Assembly: GCA_023434825.1 (NCBI GenBank)
Contig: JAEYSH010000024.1
Location: forward strand, 1 to 34,306
Length of the DNA: 34,306 nt
Direction: 5' to 3'
Source of the DNA: Methanobacteriota archaeon
GTDB taxonomy: Archaea > Methanobacteriota > Methanobacteria > Methanobacteriales > Methanobacteriaceae
Positions 8,894-16,588 of this stretch are shown piece by piece. The first letter of the stretch is position 1, and the number at the start of each line of letters is the position of its first letter. Both the position numbers and the translations under genes were made by a program. Under the pieces are notes generated by a model. That model was given only the letters and a program-made list of their open reading frames with translations, was not told the DNA's origin and did no database searches.

Positions 8894-9649
8894 TTACCTT
8901 TTAATTTCTTTCAGATCATTTTCAATTTTATTTAATTTTTCAATGATTTCTTCAATTGTTTTATTTTCTTTATCTGTCTGTTCATCTCTTTCTTTTCTTA
9001 TTTCTTGAACAAGTGAAGAAGCCATTGCTGCAGTAACCCATCCAGTATATCCTATCCCAATGATTATTGCTATAATAGCAATTAATTGCCCTATATGAGT
9101 AAAGGGAACAGTGTTTCCATAACCGACTGTTGTCATGGATACAATCAGGAAAAATACGGAGCTATCAAATGATGGGACTGTGGGATTTACGGGAGACTCA
9201 ACCAGGAAAAAGATTATTGATCCAAAGATCAGTGTAATTAAAAGTAGAAATGTGGCGTAATCTAATTTTGTTTTCCGGGTTAGTTTCCTTACATCTCTTA
9301 ATTTTCTTAAATATTTAAATAAAGCCCAAATTCTAATAAAAAACAATATAATTATAAGTATATATGCATTAGGAATGATTAAAATAGCTAAATATGATAA
9401 AGGGATTATAGCTAATATGTCTGTCCAATTTCTGGCTAAATATTGGCTTTTATTTTTATCAGTAGTATATCTGTAAACTGAACTTATAATAATTAAAAAT
9501 GAAACAAGAATATCAAATTTAATCATGCCTAAATTGGATGGTTTTAAATTTAAAGCATAATCAATGGCTATTATTACTAAAATCAAGATATTAATGAGAA
9601 TAAGAAGGGATAGTATTCCATTAAAGATGAATTTGTAATTTCTATCCAT
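8894..9649 (-). CDS. Potassium channel-like protein (copy 1)
   Basis: The 251-residue protein has about six transmembrane segments and a pore with the K+ selectivity filter TTVGYGN at residues 173-179. The pore is followed by an inner helix with the hinge-like IGIGYTGW. The first four segments resemble a voltage-sensor-like domain, but the fourth shows few regularly spaced arginines. A basic linker (FKYLRKLRDVRKLTRKTK, 111-128) leads into the pore module. Residues 213-251 form a Glu/Lys-rich coiled coil that would help tetramer assembly. The start has an AAAGGAG site. It is the first gene of a likely operon with the MFS exporter and the antiporter. A colinear paralogue lies at 13295-14059. 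Confidence 0.88.
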   Translation of the reverse strand: MDRNYKFIFNGILSLLILINILILVIIAIDYALNLKPSNLGMIKFDILVSFLIIISSVYRYTTDKNKSQYLARNWTDILAIIPLSYLAILIIPNAYILIIILFFIRIWALFKYLRKLRDVRKLTRKTKLDYATFLLLITLIFGSIIFFLVESPVNPTVPSFDSSVFFLIVSMTTVGYGNTVPFTHIGQLIAIIAIIIGIGYTGWVTAAMASSLVQEIRKERDEQTDKENKTIEEIIEKLNKIENDLKEIKR

Positions 9650-9806
9650 TTTATATTCTCCTTTTGAATTTAAAAATCGTTTAATATATTATATTAGCTA
9701 TTTAAATATAATATTATTTATTTTAAATGTGCAGTATAGAAAACATCAAAATTTAATCAGTTCAAAATAAAAATTAAAAGGTAATTTTAGATGGCTTTCA
9801 TATTTT

Positions 9807-10286
9807 TCAGTCTTTTTGAAAGAGCATTAAAAATCCTGTTATTAGGAGCCATAAGCCTATTAAAGTACCTAAAACTGCTGGATCTCTTATTAATGTTGCA
9901 AAAGCTAAATAAACAATTCCTAAGACTAATGCAACGGTTCCTGATACTTTATCTCCACCAAAATTACCTATGATAGTTGCTATTCCTACTGCTAGTAAAA
10001 ACAAACCTGCAATAAACACAAAGAAAGAAGCTACAAAGCTGAATAATGCAGGATTGATGAAAAATCCGATACCCAGGATCAGGGCAATTATTCCTACAAT
10101 TATTGCTAAAATTCCCCTAATGTCACTTTCATTTTTAAATGTAAATCCTGCAAATATAAGCCCTATACCAACAAGTGATACGATAATTCCGGTTATAAAA
10201 CTAAAAGGAATTACTCCTAAAATAGGAAATGCCATTACTATTAAACCGAGTACTATAAGAATCAATGCACCTTTATCTTTTTGCAT
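9807..10286 (-). CDS. DUF308 / HdeD-like membrane protein (copy 2)
   Basis: The 159-residue protein has about six hydrophobic helices with the repeated DUF308 signatures (ALILIVLGLIVMAFPILGVI near the start, LAIIVGIIALILGIGFFINP in the middle, LWLLITGFLMLF at the end). It is the same length as, and closely similar to, the copy at 1868-2347, so the two are recent paralogues. An AGGAGA site lies seven bases before the ATG, with a TATA-like AT-rich box about 55 bases upstream on the minus strand. No enzymatic function is known. The position between two transporter genes fits a membrane stress role, which is inference. Confidence 0.85.
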   Translation of the reverse strand: MQKDKGALILIVLGLIVMAFPILGVIPFSFITGIIVSLVGIGLIFAGFTFKNESDIRGILAIIVGIIALILGIGFFINPALFSFVASFFVFIAGLFLLAVGIATIIGNFGGDKVSGTVALVLGIVYLAFATLIRDPAVLGTLIGLWLLITGFLMLFQKD

Positions 10287-10402
10287 ATTTTTATCTCCTA
10301 TACTTTCGTGACTAAATAGTGCTTATTTAGTAATTATTTTTATTTATATTTAATTTATTGAATTTTTCTTCTTATATTAAAAGCGGGACAAAAATTTATC
10401 AT

Positions 10403-11098
10403 TTAAATAAAATTTAATCCGTTTAATCCTTTAAAGAGCATATATACTCCTATTATAATAACCAAAATTGCAGTTAAATAATGACCATTTTTTTGGATCC
10501 ATATATTTAACGAAGAAAGGATGTTATTTGCCTTTTTGGGGGCAAATAATAGTATCAATAACGGTATTTCCACTAATAATAATGTTATAGTAACCAGCAA
10601 AAATAATGAAATTATTTTACCCATCAAATTTACATCAGATGCTCCTATTTGATTACTGGCATAAAAAACTAAAATTGAGGTAATTAAATTTAGTGAAAAA
10701 AGTCCCAGGGCTAATAAAAGACTGCTAGAAAATCCAAAAGATGAATATTTATCTTTTAATTTGTTTTCTACATTTTCTTCATTATTGTTATACTCTTTAT
10801 TAAAAGCAGTTTTAATGCCGAAATAGAGTAATATAACTCCTAAAATTGCATTTATCCCTGCTGGAAGTAAATTAAATTCTGTATTGGCCACTAAAGAAGC
10901 CCCTTCAGCAGCAAGGAATCCAATTAAAGCTGCAAGTAATATAATTATTGATGATCCTGCTAAAAATCCCAGGCAATTTGTTTTTGGTTTATTTGATACG
11001 GACAATAGTAATATAAGCACTGCAAAAGTAGTTGGACTTAAAGCGGCCACCAATGCAGTAGGTACTACTATAGTTATTAAACTGGAGAACTCTGACAT
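10403..11098 (-). CDS. GAP/SfLAP-family (LysE-superfamily) membrane protein
   Basis: The 231-residue protein has six predicted transmembrane helices. Its N-terminal SPTTFAVLILLLS segment, SNKPKTNCLGFLAGS loop, and overall spacing match the GAP/Sap (sulfolipid-addressing, SfLAP) family, which belongs to the LysE exporter superfamily. A hydrophilic cytoplasmic loop (about 100-120, EYNNNEENVENKLKDKY) separates the two three-helix halves. In mycobacteria, members take part in export of lipids to the envelope. The archaeal substrate is unknown, and sulfolipids are not expected here. It lies on the minus strand downstream of the tandem DUF308 genes, 69 bases after copy 3, and could share their transcript. 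Confidence 0.7.
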   Translation of the reverse strand: MSEFSSLITIVVPTALVAALSPTTFAVLILLLSVSNKPKTNCLGFLAGSSIIILLAALIGFLAAEGASLVANTEFNLLPAGINAILGVILLYFGIKTAFNKEYNNNEENVENKLKDKYSSFGFSSSLLLALGLFSLNLITSILVFYASNQIGASDVNLMGKIISLFLLVTITLLLVEIPLLILLFAPKKANNILSSLNIWIQKNGHYLTAILVIIIGVYMLFKGLNGLNFI

Positions 11099-11167
11099 TG
11101 TTATCTTCCTGAAGTTAATCTTTGAGATGAACTGAAATTCGTTAAAAAAGTTAAAAAAAGAGAAATT

Positions 11168-11662
11168 TTATTCTTTTCCAATTAAATTAAAAGCTTCCAT
11201 TATACCGGCTATTATTAAGAAAGCACCAATTATTGCAGATAGAACTAATGGATTGCCCACGTATGATCCAAGCACAATGAGTACAATACCTATTATAAAA
11301 CCTAATACTCCAATAGCCTTATTTTGAAGTCCTTTACCGGATATCAGTGCGGTTATTCCTGCTAATATTATGAAAAATCCTACAATATAAAGCGCTATAA
11401 ATGTAAAGAATTCAAATGCTTTTATATCTGCTATAAACACTATTCCTAATACTATCGCAAAAATTGCAATTATTAATCCTGCTACTCCGGAAGCCAGGCT
11501 TTCACTTTTAAAGGATTGCAATAGGATCCAGATTCCTAGAAATATTATTCCAATACCTAAAATAGCGTTAATTGTAAATGCGCTAATTAATGGGAATATA
11601 ATCACTATTAACCCTAATAATATTGCTAAAATCCCCACAAAAACGTTTCTTGTTTCGCTCAT
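11168..11662 (-). CDS. DUF308 / HdeD-like membrane protein (copy 3)
   Basis: The 164-residue, six-helix protein has the DUF308 repeat pattern (LAILLGLIVIIFPLISAFT, ILGIGIIFLGIWILLQSF, LIIAGIMEAFNLIGKE). A GGAG site lies eight bases before the ATG. It is in tandem with copy 4 (45-base gap, same strand). The two share the IFLGIW.L.QSF segment that copies 1 and 2 lack, so copies 3 and 4 form their own subgroup produced by a local duplication. Function is unknown. Confidence 0.85.
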   Translation of the reverse strand: MSETRNVFVGILAILLGLIVIIFPLISAFTINAILGIGIIFLGIWILLQSFKSESLASGVAGLIIAIFAIVLGIVFIADIKAFEFFTFIALYIVGFFIILAGITALISGKGLQNKAIGVLGFIIGIVLIVLGSYVGNPLVLSAIIGAFLIIAGIMEAFNLIGKE

Positions 11663-11687
11663 AATAAAATCTCCAAATGTTAAATGG

Positions 11688-12263
11688 GGGCTTGTTTTTT
11701 TAAATTTTTATTCTGCAGCACTTTCAGTTGGTAGCTGCGGTGCACCAACAAAAATTATGGTGATTCCTTCAATTATTAACCAGATTCCAATTAACATTGC
11801 TAAGTATAGTGGATTCCAAGCGTATGCGCCTAAGATTATGTATAAAATACCTAATATAATACCTAATCCACCTACTCCTTTACCTGTAGTTCCTTCTTTA
11901 ACGAAGAATGACATTATACCTGAAATTATCAGGAAGAATCCTGCAAAGTAGAGCCAGAAGCTAGCTAAGAAACTGAATGCGAGTACACTTCCAAATAGAC
12001 CAATTCCACCAATTATGGCAATAAGTCCAAGTATTAAATAAGCTATACTTGCTCCTTTACTCTCTCCCCATACTCCGAAACTTTGAGCTAATAACCAGAT
12101 TCCTAAAAATATTATTGCAAATCCGGCTAGAACACTTGCAGTAAATACACTGAATAATGGGAATGCAATTACTAAAATACCTAAAATTATCGCTAAAATA
12201 CCTAATAAAACGTTATGTCCTTCAGCCATTTTATTCGCCTCCTAAATTTTTTCAAACAAGCCC
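11688..12263. repeat. 10-bp inverted repeat flanking DUF308 copy 4
   Basis: GGGCTTGTTT at 11688-11697 and its exact reverse complement AAACAAGCCC at 12254-12263 bracket the copy 4 gene. The outer one lies in its leader and the inner one in the spacer before copy 3. It may reflect duplicated control sequence or chance. Confidence 0.3.
11708..12229 (-). CDS. DUF308 / HdeD-like membrane protein (copy 4)
   Basis: The 173-residue protein has about six transmembrane helices and DUF308 repeats (LAIILGILVIAFPLFSVFT, GFAIIFLGIWLLAQSFGVW, IGIWLIIEGITIIFVG). It ends in a short hydrophilic tail, APQLPTESAAE. The ATG has a strong TAGGAGG site and a TTTATAT box lies about 55 bases upstream on the minus strand. 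It is the first gene of a probable unit with copy 3 and perhaps the GAP-family gene. It diverges from the DUF2238-like gene at 12385. Confidence 0.86.
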   Translation of the reverse strand: MAEGHNVLLGILAIILGILVIAFPLFSVFTASVLAGFAIIFLGIWLLAQSFGVWGESKGASIAYLILGLIAIIGGIGLFGSVLAFSFLASFWLYFAGFFLIISGIMSFFVKEGTTGKGVGGLGIILGILYIILGAYAWNPLYLAMLIGIWLIIEGITIIFVGAPQLPTESAAE

Positions 12264-12384
12264 TTATATTAAGTAATAACAATTGATATAAATAATTATC
12301 CATACTAAATGTTTAATTAAAAAGCTTAAATAAGAGTATTCTGATAATTGAAACTATAATTAAGATTTAAAAGGAGGTAGAAAA

Positions 12385-13086
12385 ATGAGTTATTTTAATC
12401 CTGATCCAGAGGATATGAGTCCTTTACAACGTAATTTACTTAGAATTTTAAGGATATTTCTATTAATTTCTGGTATTTATATTACAATTTTCGGAGGTGC
12501 CAATGGCGCAGAGAGAATTTTTGGTCTATTAATTTTAGTAGCTTTAGCTATCATAAATGCCCCATCATTCTTCACTAAAGGCCGTATACGCGCACTTCCT
12601 GTAGAAATTGAGCTACTGTTACTTGCTATGGTACTTTTTGAACTTGTTGGTGGAGATGCACTGGGACTATATGTCAAACTTCCACATTATGATAATTTCA
12701 TGCACTTTATGCTGCCATTGTACATTGCATTAATTGGTATGATGTTTGTTTACACAATGTACTTCTATGGTAGGCTGAAAGCATCATATGGCGCTATGGC
12801 ATTTATTATTATAATGGTAACTATAGGTTTTGGAGCAGTACTGGAAATGGGAGAATATACTTACGATAAGTACTTATCTACTGGTCCTTTAGGGGAGATA
12901 ACTGGAAATACTCAAATGCAAGGTTCTCCAACACAAAGTCCATTGGATGATACTATGAATGATTTCTTCACAGATACTGCAGGGGCTATAGTTGGAGCAG
13001 CTATAGGTGTGTGGTTAATTCGAAGAAATGAGAAAAAAGGTGGACACTGGAAAGTTGCAGATGAGGTTGGAGAATTAATAAATTAA
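12385..13086 (+). CDS. DUF2238-like membrane protein
   Basis: The 233-residue protein has about six transmembrane helices. Conserved polar residues inside the membrane region look like the DUF2238 (YjdF) family: LPHYDNFMHF (about 99-108), a Glu-rich LEMGEYTYDKY (about 152-162), and DTMNDFFTDTAGAIVGA (about 189-205). The D..H and D..D..D residues could bind a metal or transport an ion, but no function is established. The start has AAAGGAGG. It is followed 45 bases later by a 49-residue membrane peptide on the same strand, probably co-transcribed. Confidence 0.7.
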   Translation: MSYFNPDPEDMSPLQRNLLRILRIFLLISGIYITIFGGANGAERIFGLLILVALAIINAPSFFTKGRIRALPVEIELLLLAMVLFELVGGDALGLYVKLPHYDNFMHFMLPLYIALIGMMFVYTMYFYGRLKASYGAMAFIIIMVTIGFGAVLEMGEYTYDKYLSTGPLGEITGNTQMQGSPTQSPLDDTMNDFFTDTAGAIVGAAIGVWLIRRNEKKGGHWKVADEVGELIN

Positions 13087-13131
13087 TTATTATTTCTTCA
13101 ATTTTTTTAACAATTAATGGGGGTGAAAATA

Positions 13132-13281
13132 TTGGATAACAAAATAAATGGAATTGTAATGATGTTTGTAGGTGTTATACTTGCTGTTCTTTATTTTGCT
13201 TTGCCTACATTCTTGTTATACACTTACTGGCTTGCAGTTATTGTACTGATAGTATATGGATTCTACATGTTCCAAAGATAA
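13132..13281 (+). CDS. Small two-helix membrane protein (49 aa)
   Basis: A TTG-initiated frame with the ribosome site GGGGGTGA eight bases upstream encodes MDNKINGIVM..., 49 residues. It has two hydrophobic helices (about 7-24 and 28-46) around a Pro-Thr turn and ends MFQR. It lies 45 bases after the DUF2238-like gene and is convergent with the second K+-channel gene (13-base gap). I do not recognise a family. The strong ribosome site and purely membrane composition argue for a real gene. Confidence 0.65.
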   Translation: MDNKINGIVMMFVGVILAVLYFALPTFLLYTYWLAVIVLIVYGFYMFQR

Positions 13282-13294
13282 ATCAAAAAATAAT

Positions 13295-14059
13295 TTATTT
13301 TTTATCTTTTTTAATTTCATCCAGTTCTTTTTCTATTCTATTTAATTTTTCAATGATTTCGTCCATTGATTTATTTTGTTTATCTACCTGTTTGTCCCTT
13401 TCTTTTCTTAAATCTTGAACAAGTGAAGAAGCCATTGCAGCAGTAACCCATCCCGTATACCCTATTCCAATAACTATGGCAGTTACGGCGATTAATTGTC
13501 CAATTCTGGTAAATGGCACTGTGTTTCCGTAACCAACAGTTGTCATGGACACGATCAGGAAAAATACGGAGCTATCAAATGTTGCAGCTGTAGGATTTAC
13601 GGGAGATTCAACCCAGAAAAATAGTAGTGATCCAAATATTAGGGTAATTAAAAGGACAAATGTGGCATAATCAAGCTTAGTCTTCCTTGTAAACTTAATT
13701 ATTGATTTTATTTTTAGCATATACTTATAAAGAGAAAATATTCTAACTAAAAATAGTAATATAACTAAATAATATGTATTTGGAAAGATCAGGATAATTA
13801 AATATGCTAAAGGTATTATTGCAAAAATAGTAAGCCAATTTTTGGATAAATACTGACGTGCATTCTTTTGTTTATTTAAAATATAAAATGTATTAATTGC
13901 TATTAAAACTGAAACCATGATATCAATCAGAACAAGATTTGGAAAGGTTGGTTTTAAATTTAAAGCAAAATCTATTGTTAAAAATGTTAATATTACTATG
14001 TCAATAATGATAAAAAGAAATAATATTGCATTGAATATTAATTTGAAATTTCTCTGCAT
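13295..14059 (-). CDS. Potassium channel-like protein (copy 2)
   Basis: The 254-residue paralogue of the protein at 8894-9649 is colinear with it over its full length. The selectivity filter TTVGYGN is at the same residues, 173-179, the TRKTKLDYATF linker is identical, and the C-terminal coiled coil (about 215-254) ends in a Lys-rich tail. The pore module is nearly identical between copies while the N-terminal four helices have drifted. This suggests selection on the pore and different sensing or regulation. It is the second gene of a minus-strand pair with an MFS exporter 17 bases upstream, the reverse of the gene order at the first locus. Confidence 0.88.
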   Translation of the reverse strand: MQRNFKLIFNAILFLFIIIDIVILTFLTIDFALNLKPTFPNLVLIDIMVSVLIAINTFYILNKQKNARQYLSKNWLTIFAIIPLAYLIILIFPNTYYLVILLFLVRIFSLYKYMLKIKSIIKFTRKTKLDYATFVLLITLIFGSLLFFWVESPVNPTAATFDSSVFFLIVSMTTVGYGNTVPFTRIGQLIAVTAIVIGIGYTGWVTAAMASSLVQDLRKERDKQVDKQNKSMDEIIEKLNRIEKELDEIKKDKK

Positions 14060-14076
14060 ATTATCACTTTAAAAAT

Positions 14077-15615
14077 TTATTCATGTGTTTTTCTAGCCTT
14101 TGGTATAAAAATACTGGTTATAAATCCTAAAATAATGATCAATGTCAATACATTAAATGTCTGTTTCATTGCAGAACTGATTGTTGCTTCTACAATTTGT
14201 GTAGCTTGAGGAACTAATTCTGCAGGTATTTGTGGCGGTTGTGTCTGCATTTTTTCTACATAGTTAAATAGACTACTTTGTATTTGTTCTGTGGTCATAT
14301 TCCCCGCTAATCCTGAGGATTCTATTCCAGTTGCAAGGCCTCCAGATATTCCAACTAAAAGTAAAACTCCTATTAATGCTGTTCCTATGGAATAACCTAA
14401 ATTTTTGAATGCATTGAATAAACCAGAAGCATCAGTCTCCTGATCTTCTCTTGCTGCAGACATTATAAGATTTGTCATTTGTGAAAGTAAAAATCCTACT
14501 CCAATACCAAATACAATTGTTCCTGGAACAATATCCATAGGCTGAGTTTTTATATTGAAAACTCCTCCTAATATATAAGTCCCTAAAGCCGCAATAATAA
14601 ATCCTGCCATTAAAATATATTTAGATTCTAATTTGGAAGCTAATTTAGCACCTAATAATGAACAAACCAAAATAGTAATGGATGCTGGTAAAAGGGTTAA
14701 ACCAGTTGTGAATGCATCAACTTTTGTAACCTGTTGTAGAAATACTGGAATTATGAAAAGGAATCCTGCTAAAGGTATTTGCTGTATGATAGAGTTGAAA
14801 TTACCTATATTAAATAAACGATTTTTTAGGAGAGATATATCAGATAATGGTTCTAAACCTTTACTAATTCTCCTTCTCTGCCATAATAAGAATATTATAA
14901 ACAGAACTGAGCCTGAAATTAAAAGTACTGTAACGTAACCCCAAAATTCTGGTTTTGTTAGTAATAAAATTCCAAGTACAATCAAAACTAAAGAAACTAT
15001 TGAAAGAATAGCACCAATAACATCTAAATCTTTCCATTTGAGTGTTGGTTGGGATTCAGTTAAATAATGCCTGAAAATTAATATTAAAGCAATAAAGATG
15101 AGTTCTGATGCAAATACAAGTCTCCATGTTAGATATGTTGTGAAAATTCCACCTACAATTGGCCCTATTGCTGCTCCAACAGCTGCAATTCCTCCCCAAA
15201 TACCAAATGCAGTCACTCGATCTTTACCTTCGTAGCTGGACCCGACAATTGTTGTAGTTGCTGGAAACATCATTGCAGCACCAATTCCTTCTAAAATTGC
15301 CCATCCTACGAGTAACATGTTTGCATTAAGACTTAAAGTTGCTATAGTTGTTCCGGTAGCATAAATACCTAATCCTAAAAGAAAAGTCTTCTTCCTACCA
15401 AGAATATCTTGAAGTTTACTTCCAAGTAGCATGAATGAAGCAATTATAAGAGCATATAAAGCTATGATTGCCTGAATCATGGACAAAGTTGTATTCAATT
15501 CCACGACCAGTGTACTTATTGCAACATTCATTGCAGATGAATCTAAAACTATTATAAAAATTGCCATACAGGCAACAATTACTACTCCCCACTTATTCTG
15601 ATTTGCTTGAGCCAT
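14077..15615 (-). CDS. MFS exporter, DHA2-like 14-TM (copy 2)
   Basis: The 512-residue protein has 14 predicted helices. It carries the DHA2 TM1 element VLDSSAMNVAIS (about 23-34), MFS motif A at about 65-76 (GSKLQDILGRKK) and antiporter motif C (GIAAVGAAIGPIVGG). This fits proton-coupled drug or metabolite export. It is only distantly similar to the copy at 7263-8858, so the two are not a recent duplication even though their channel partners are close. A TTTATATAA box on the minus strand lies about 50 bases before the ATG. The channel gene follows after 17 bases, so the two are likely co-transcribed. Confidence 0.87.
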   Translation of the reverse strand: MAQANQNKWGVVIVACMAIFIIVLDSSAMNVAISTLVVELNTTLSMIQAIIALYALIIASFMLLGSKLQDILGRKKTFLLGLGIYATGTTIATLSLNANMLLVGWAILEGIGAAMMFPATTTIVGSSYEGKDRVTAFGIWGGIAAVGAAIGPIVGGIFTTYLTWRLVFASELIFIALILIFRHYLTESQPTLKWKDLDVIGAILSIVSLVLIVLGILLLTKPEFWGYVTVLLISGSVLFIIFLLWQRRRISKGLEPLSDISLLKNRLFNIGNFNSIIQQIPLAGFLFIIPVFLQQVTKVDAFTTGLTLLPASITILVCSLLGAKLASKLESKYILMAGFIIAALGTYILGGVFNIKTQPMDIVPGTIVFGIGVGFLLSQMTNLIMSAAREDQETDASGLFNAFKNLGYSIGTALIGVLLLVGISGGLATGIESSGLAGNMTTEQIQSSLFNYVEKMQTQPPQIPAELVPQATQIVEATISSAMKQTFNVLTLIIILGFITSIFIPKARKTHE

Positions 15616-15663
15616 ACTAGTATCCCTTTGTTAATTTTTAATCTATTATAACTTCTATATGTA

Positions 15664-15672
15664 TTATATAAA
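15664..15672 (-). promoter_or_regulatory. TATA box for the MFS-channel pair
   Basis: Reads TTTATATAA on the minus strand, about 50 bases before the ATG at 15615. Confidence 0.5.
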
Positions 15673-15767
15673 TACTTAATTCACATTATTTTTTTTAAAT
15701 GTACAATTAAAACATAAATAGGATTATCCACAAATAGAAATTTAGAAAGATTTTAAAGGTGAAAAAA

Positions 15768-16166
15768 GTGGTAACTGGACATCATGATGGAAATAAAATC
15801 GAATTGAAACTTGAAAAAGAAGGGATAAGTCTTAAAAAATCTGGCAGATTACTGGGAGTAAATAAAGGCGAAAAATTTGTCGAATATGAAGATATAACAG
15901 GTATAGAATTTAAGAAAGGTTTAGTTTTCGGAGAACTGGAAATACATACTTCTGGAATGAAAATTGAAGTGGAAAGGGTTAAAAAAGATGAAGGTGATGC
16001 CTTTGTCACAGTATTAAGAAATAAGCTTGCAGAAACAAGGAAACAAAAATATGGAAAAACAGAGGAACTTAGCCCTATGGATGAAATTAAAAAAGCAAAA
16101 GAATTGCTGGATATAGGAGCAATAACTGAAGAAGAGTTTGAAGCTATAAAAAAGAAATATTTATAG
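15768..16166 (+). CDS. PH-like plus SHOCT domain protein
   Basis: The 132-residue soluble protein has an N-terminal beta-rich domain (about 1-90; GEKFVEYEDITGIEFKKG is typical of short bacterial PH-like domains). A C-terminal SHOCT motif follows (about 100-132: PMDEIKKAKELLDIGAITEEEFEAIKKKYL). SHOCT is a short C-terminal oligomerisation element. I chose GTG at 15768 because an AAAGGTGAA site lies five bases before it; the GTG at 15759 overlaps that site and would add three residues. It heads a plus-strand run with the YbjQ gene (66-base gap) and the TM-YbjQ-PRC fusion. PH-like and SHOCT domains often sit on membrane-associated stress proteins. Confidence 0.78.
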   Translation: MVTGHHDGNKIELKLEKEGISLKKSGRLLGVNKGEKFVEYEDITGIEFKKGLVFGELEIHTSGMKIEVERVKKDEGDAFVTVLRNKLAETRKQKYGKTEELSPMDEIKKAKELLDIGAITEEEFEAIKKKYL

Positions 16167-16232
16167 CATTTAATATCATTAATAACTAATAAACATTATC
16201 GGAGTTTTTTTAAAACAATCTGGGGGAATTAG

Positions 16233-16559
16233 ATGCTTATATTAACTACACAAACTATTGAGGGAAAAAAAATAACTGCATATCACGGCATGGTTACTGG
16301 AGATTCCCTCTTAGGCGCTAATATGTATAAAGATATGTTTTCTGGAGTAAGGGATGTAGTAGGTGGAAGAACAGCTAAATATGAAGAAGAACTTAAAAAC
16401 GCCAGAAAATTAGCTTTAGAAAGTATGAAAGAAAAAGCAGCCCAAAAAGGAGCTAATGCCATAATAGGAACTCGTGTAACATACCATAATCTTGGCGGCA
16501 CTATGGGAAACACTATAATGGTCACAATCTTTGGTACAGCAGTAACTTATGAAGATTAA
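16233..16559 (+). CDS. YbjQ-family (DUF74) protein
   Basis: The 108-residue protein is a full-length YbjQ/UPF0145 domain. The N-terminus MLILTTQTIEGKKITAYHGMVTG is followed by GANMYKDMFSGVRDVVGGRTAKYEEELKNAR, then AAQKGANAIIGTRVTYHNLGG and a closing TVTIFGTAV strand. The family forms a pentameric ring with unclear function and is sometimes labelled heavy-metal-binding. The ribosome site is TCTGGGGG, a G-rich variant also seen before the PAS gene at 31143. It is followed after 29 bases by a gene whose middle domain is a second YbjQ domain. Confidence 0.88.
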   Translation: MLILTTQTIEGKKITAYHGMVTGDSLLGANMYKDMFSGVRDVVGGRTAKYEEELKNARKLALESMKEKAAQKGANAIIGTRVTYHNLGGTMGNTIMVTIFGTAVTYED

Positions 16560-16588
16560 TTGATTTTAATCTTAATTGGGGTAAAAAT

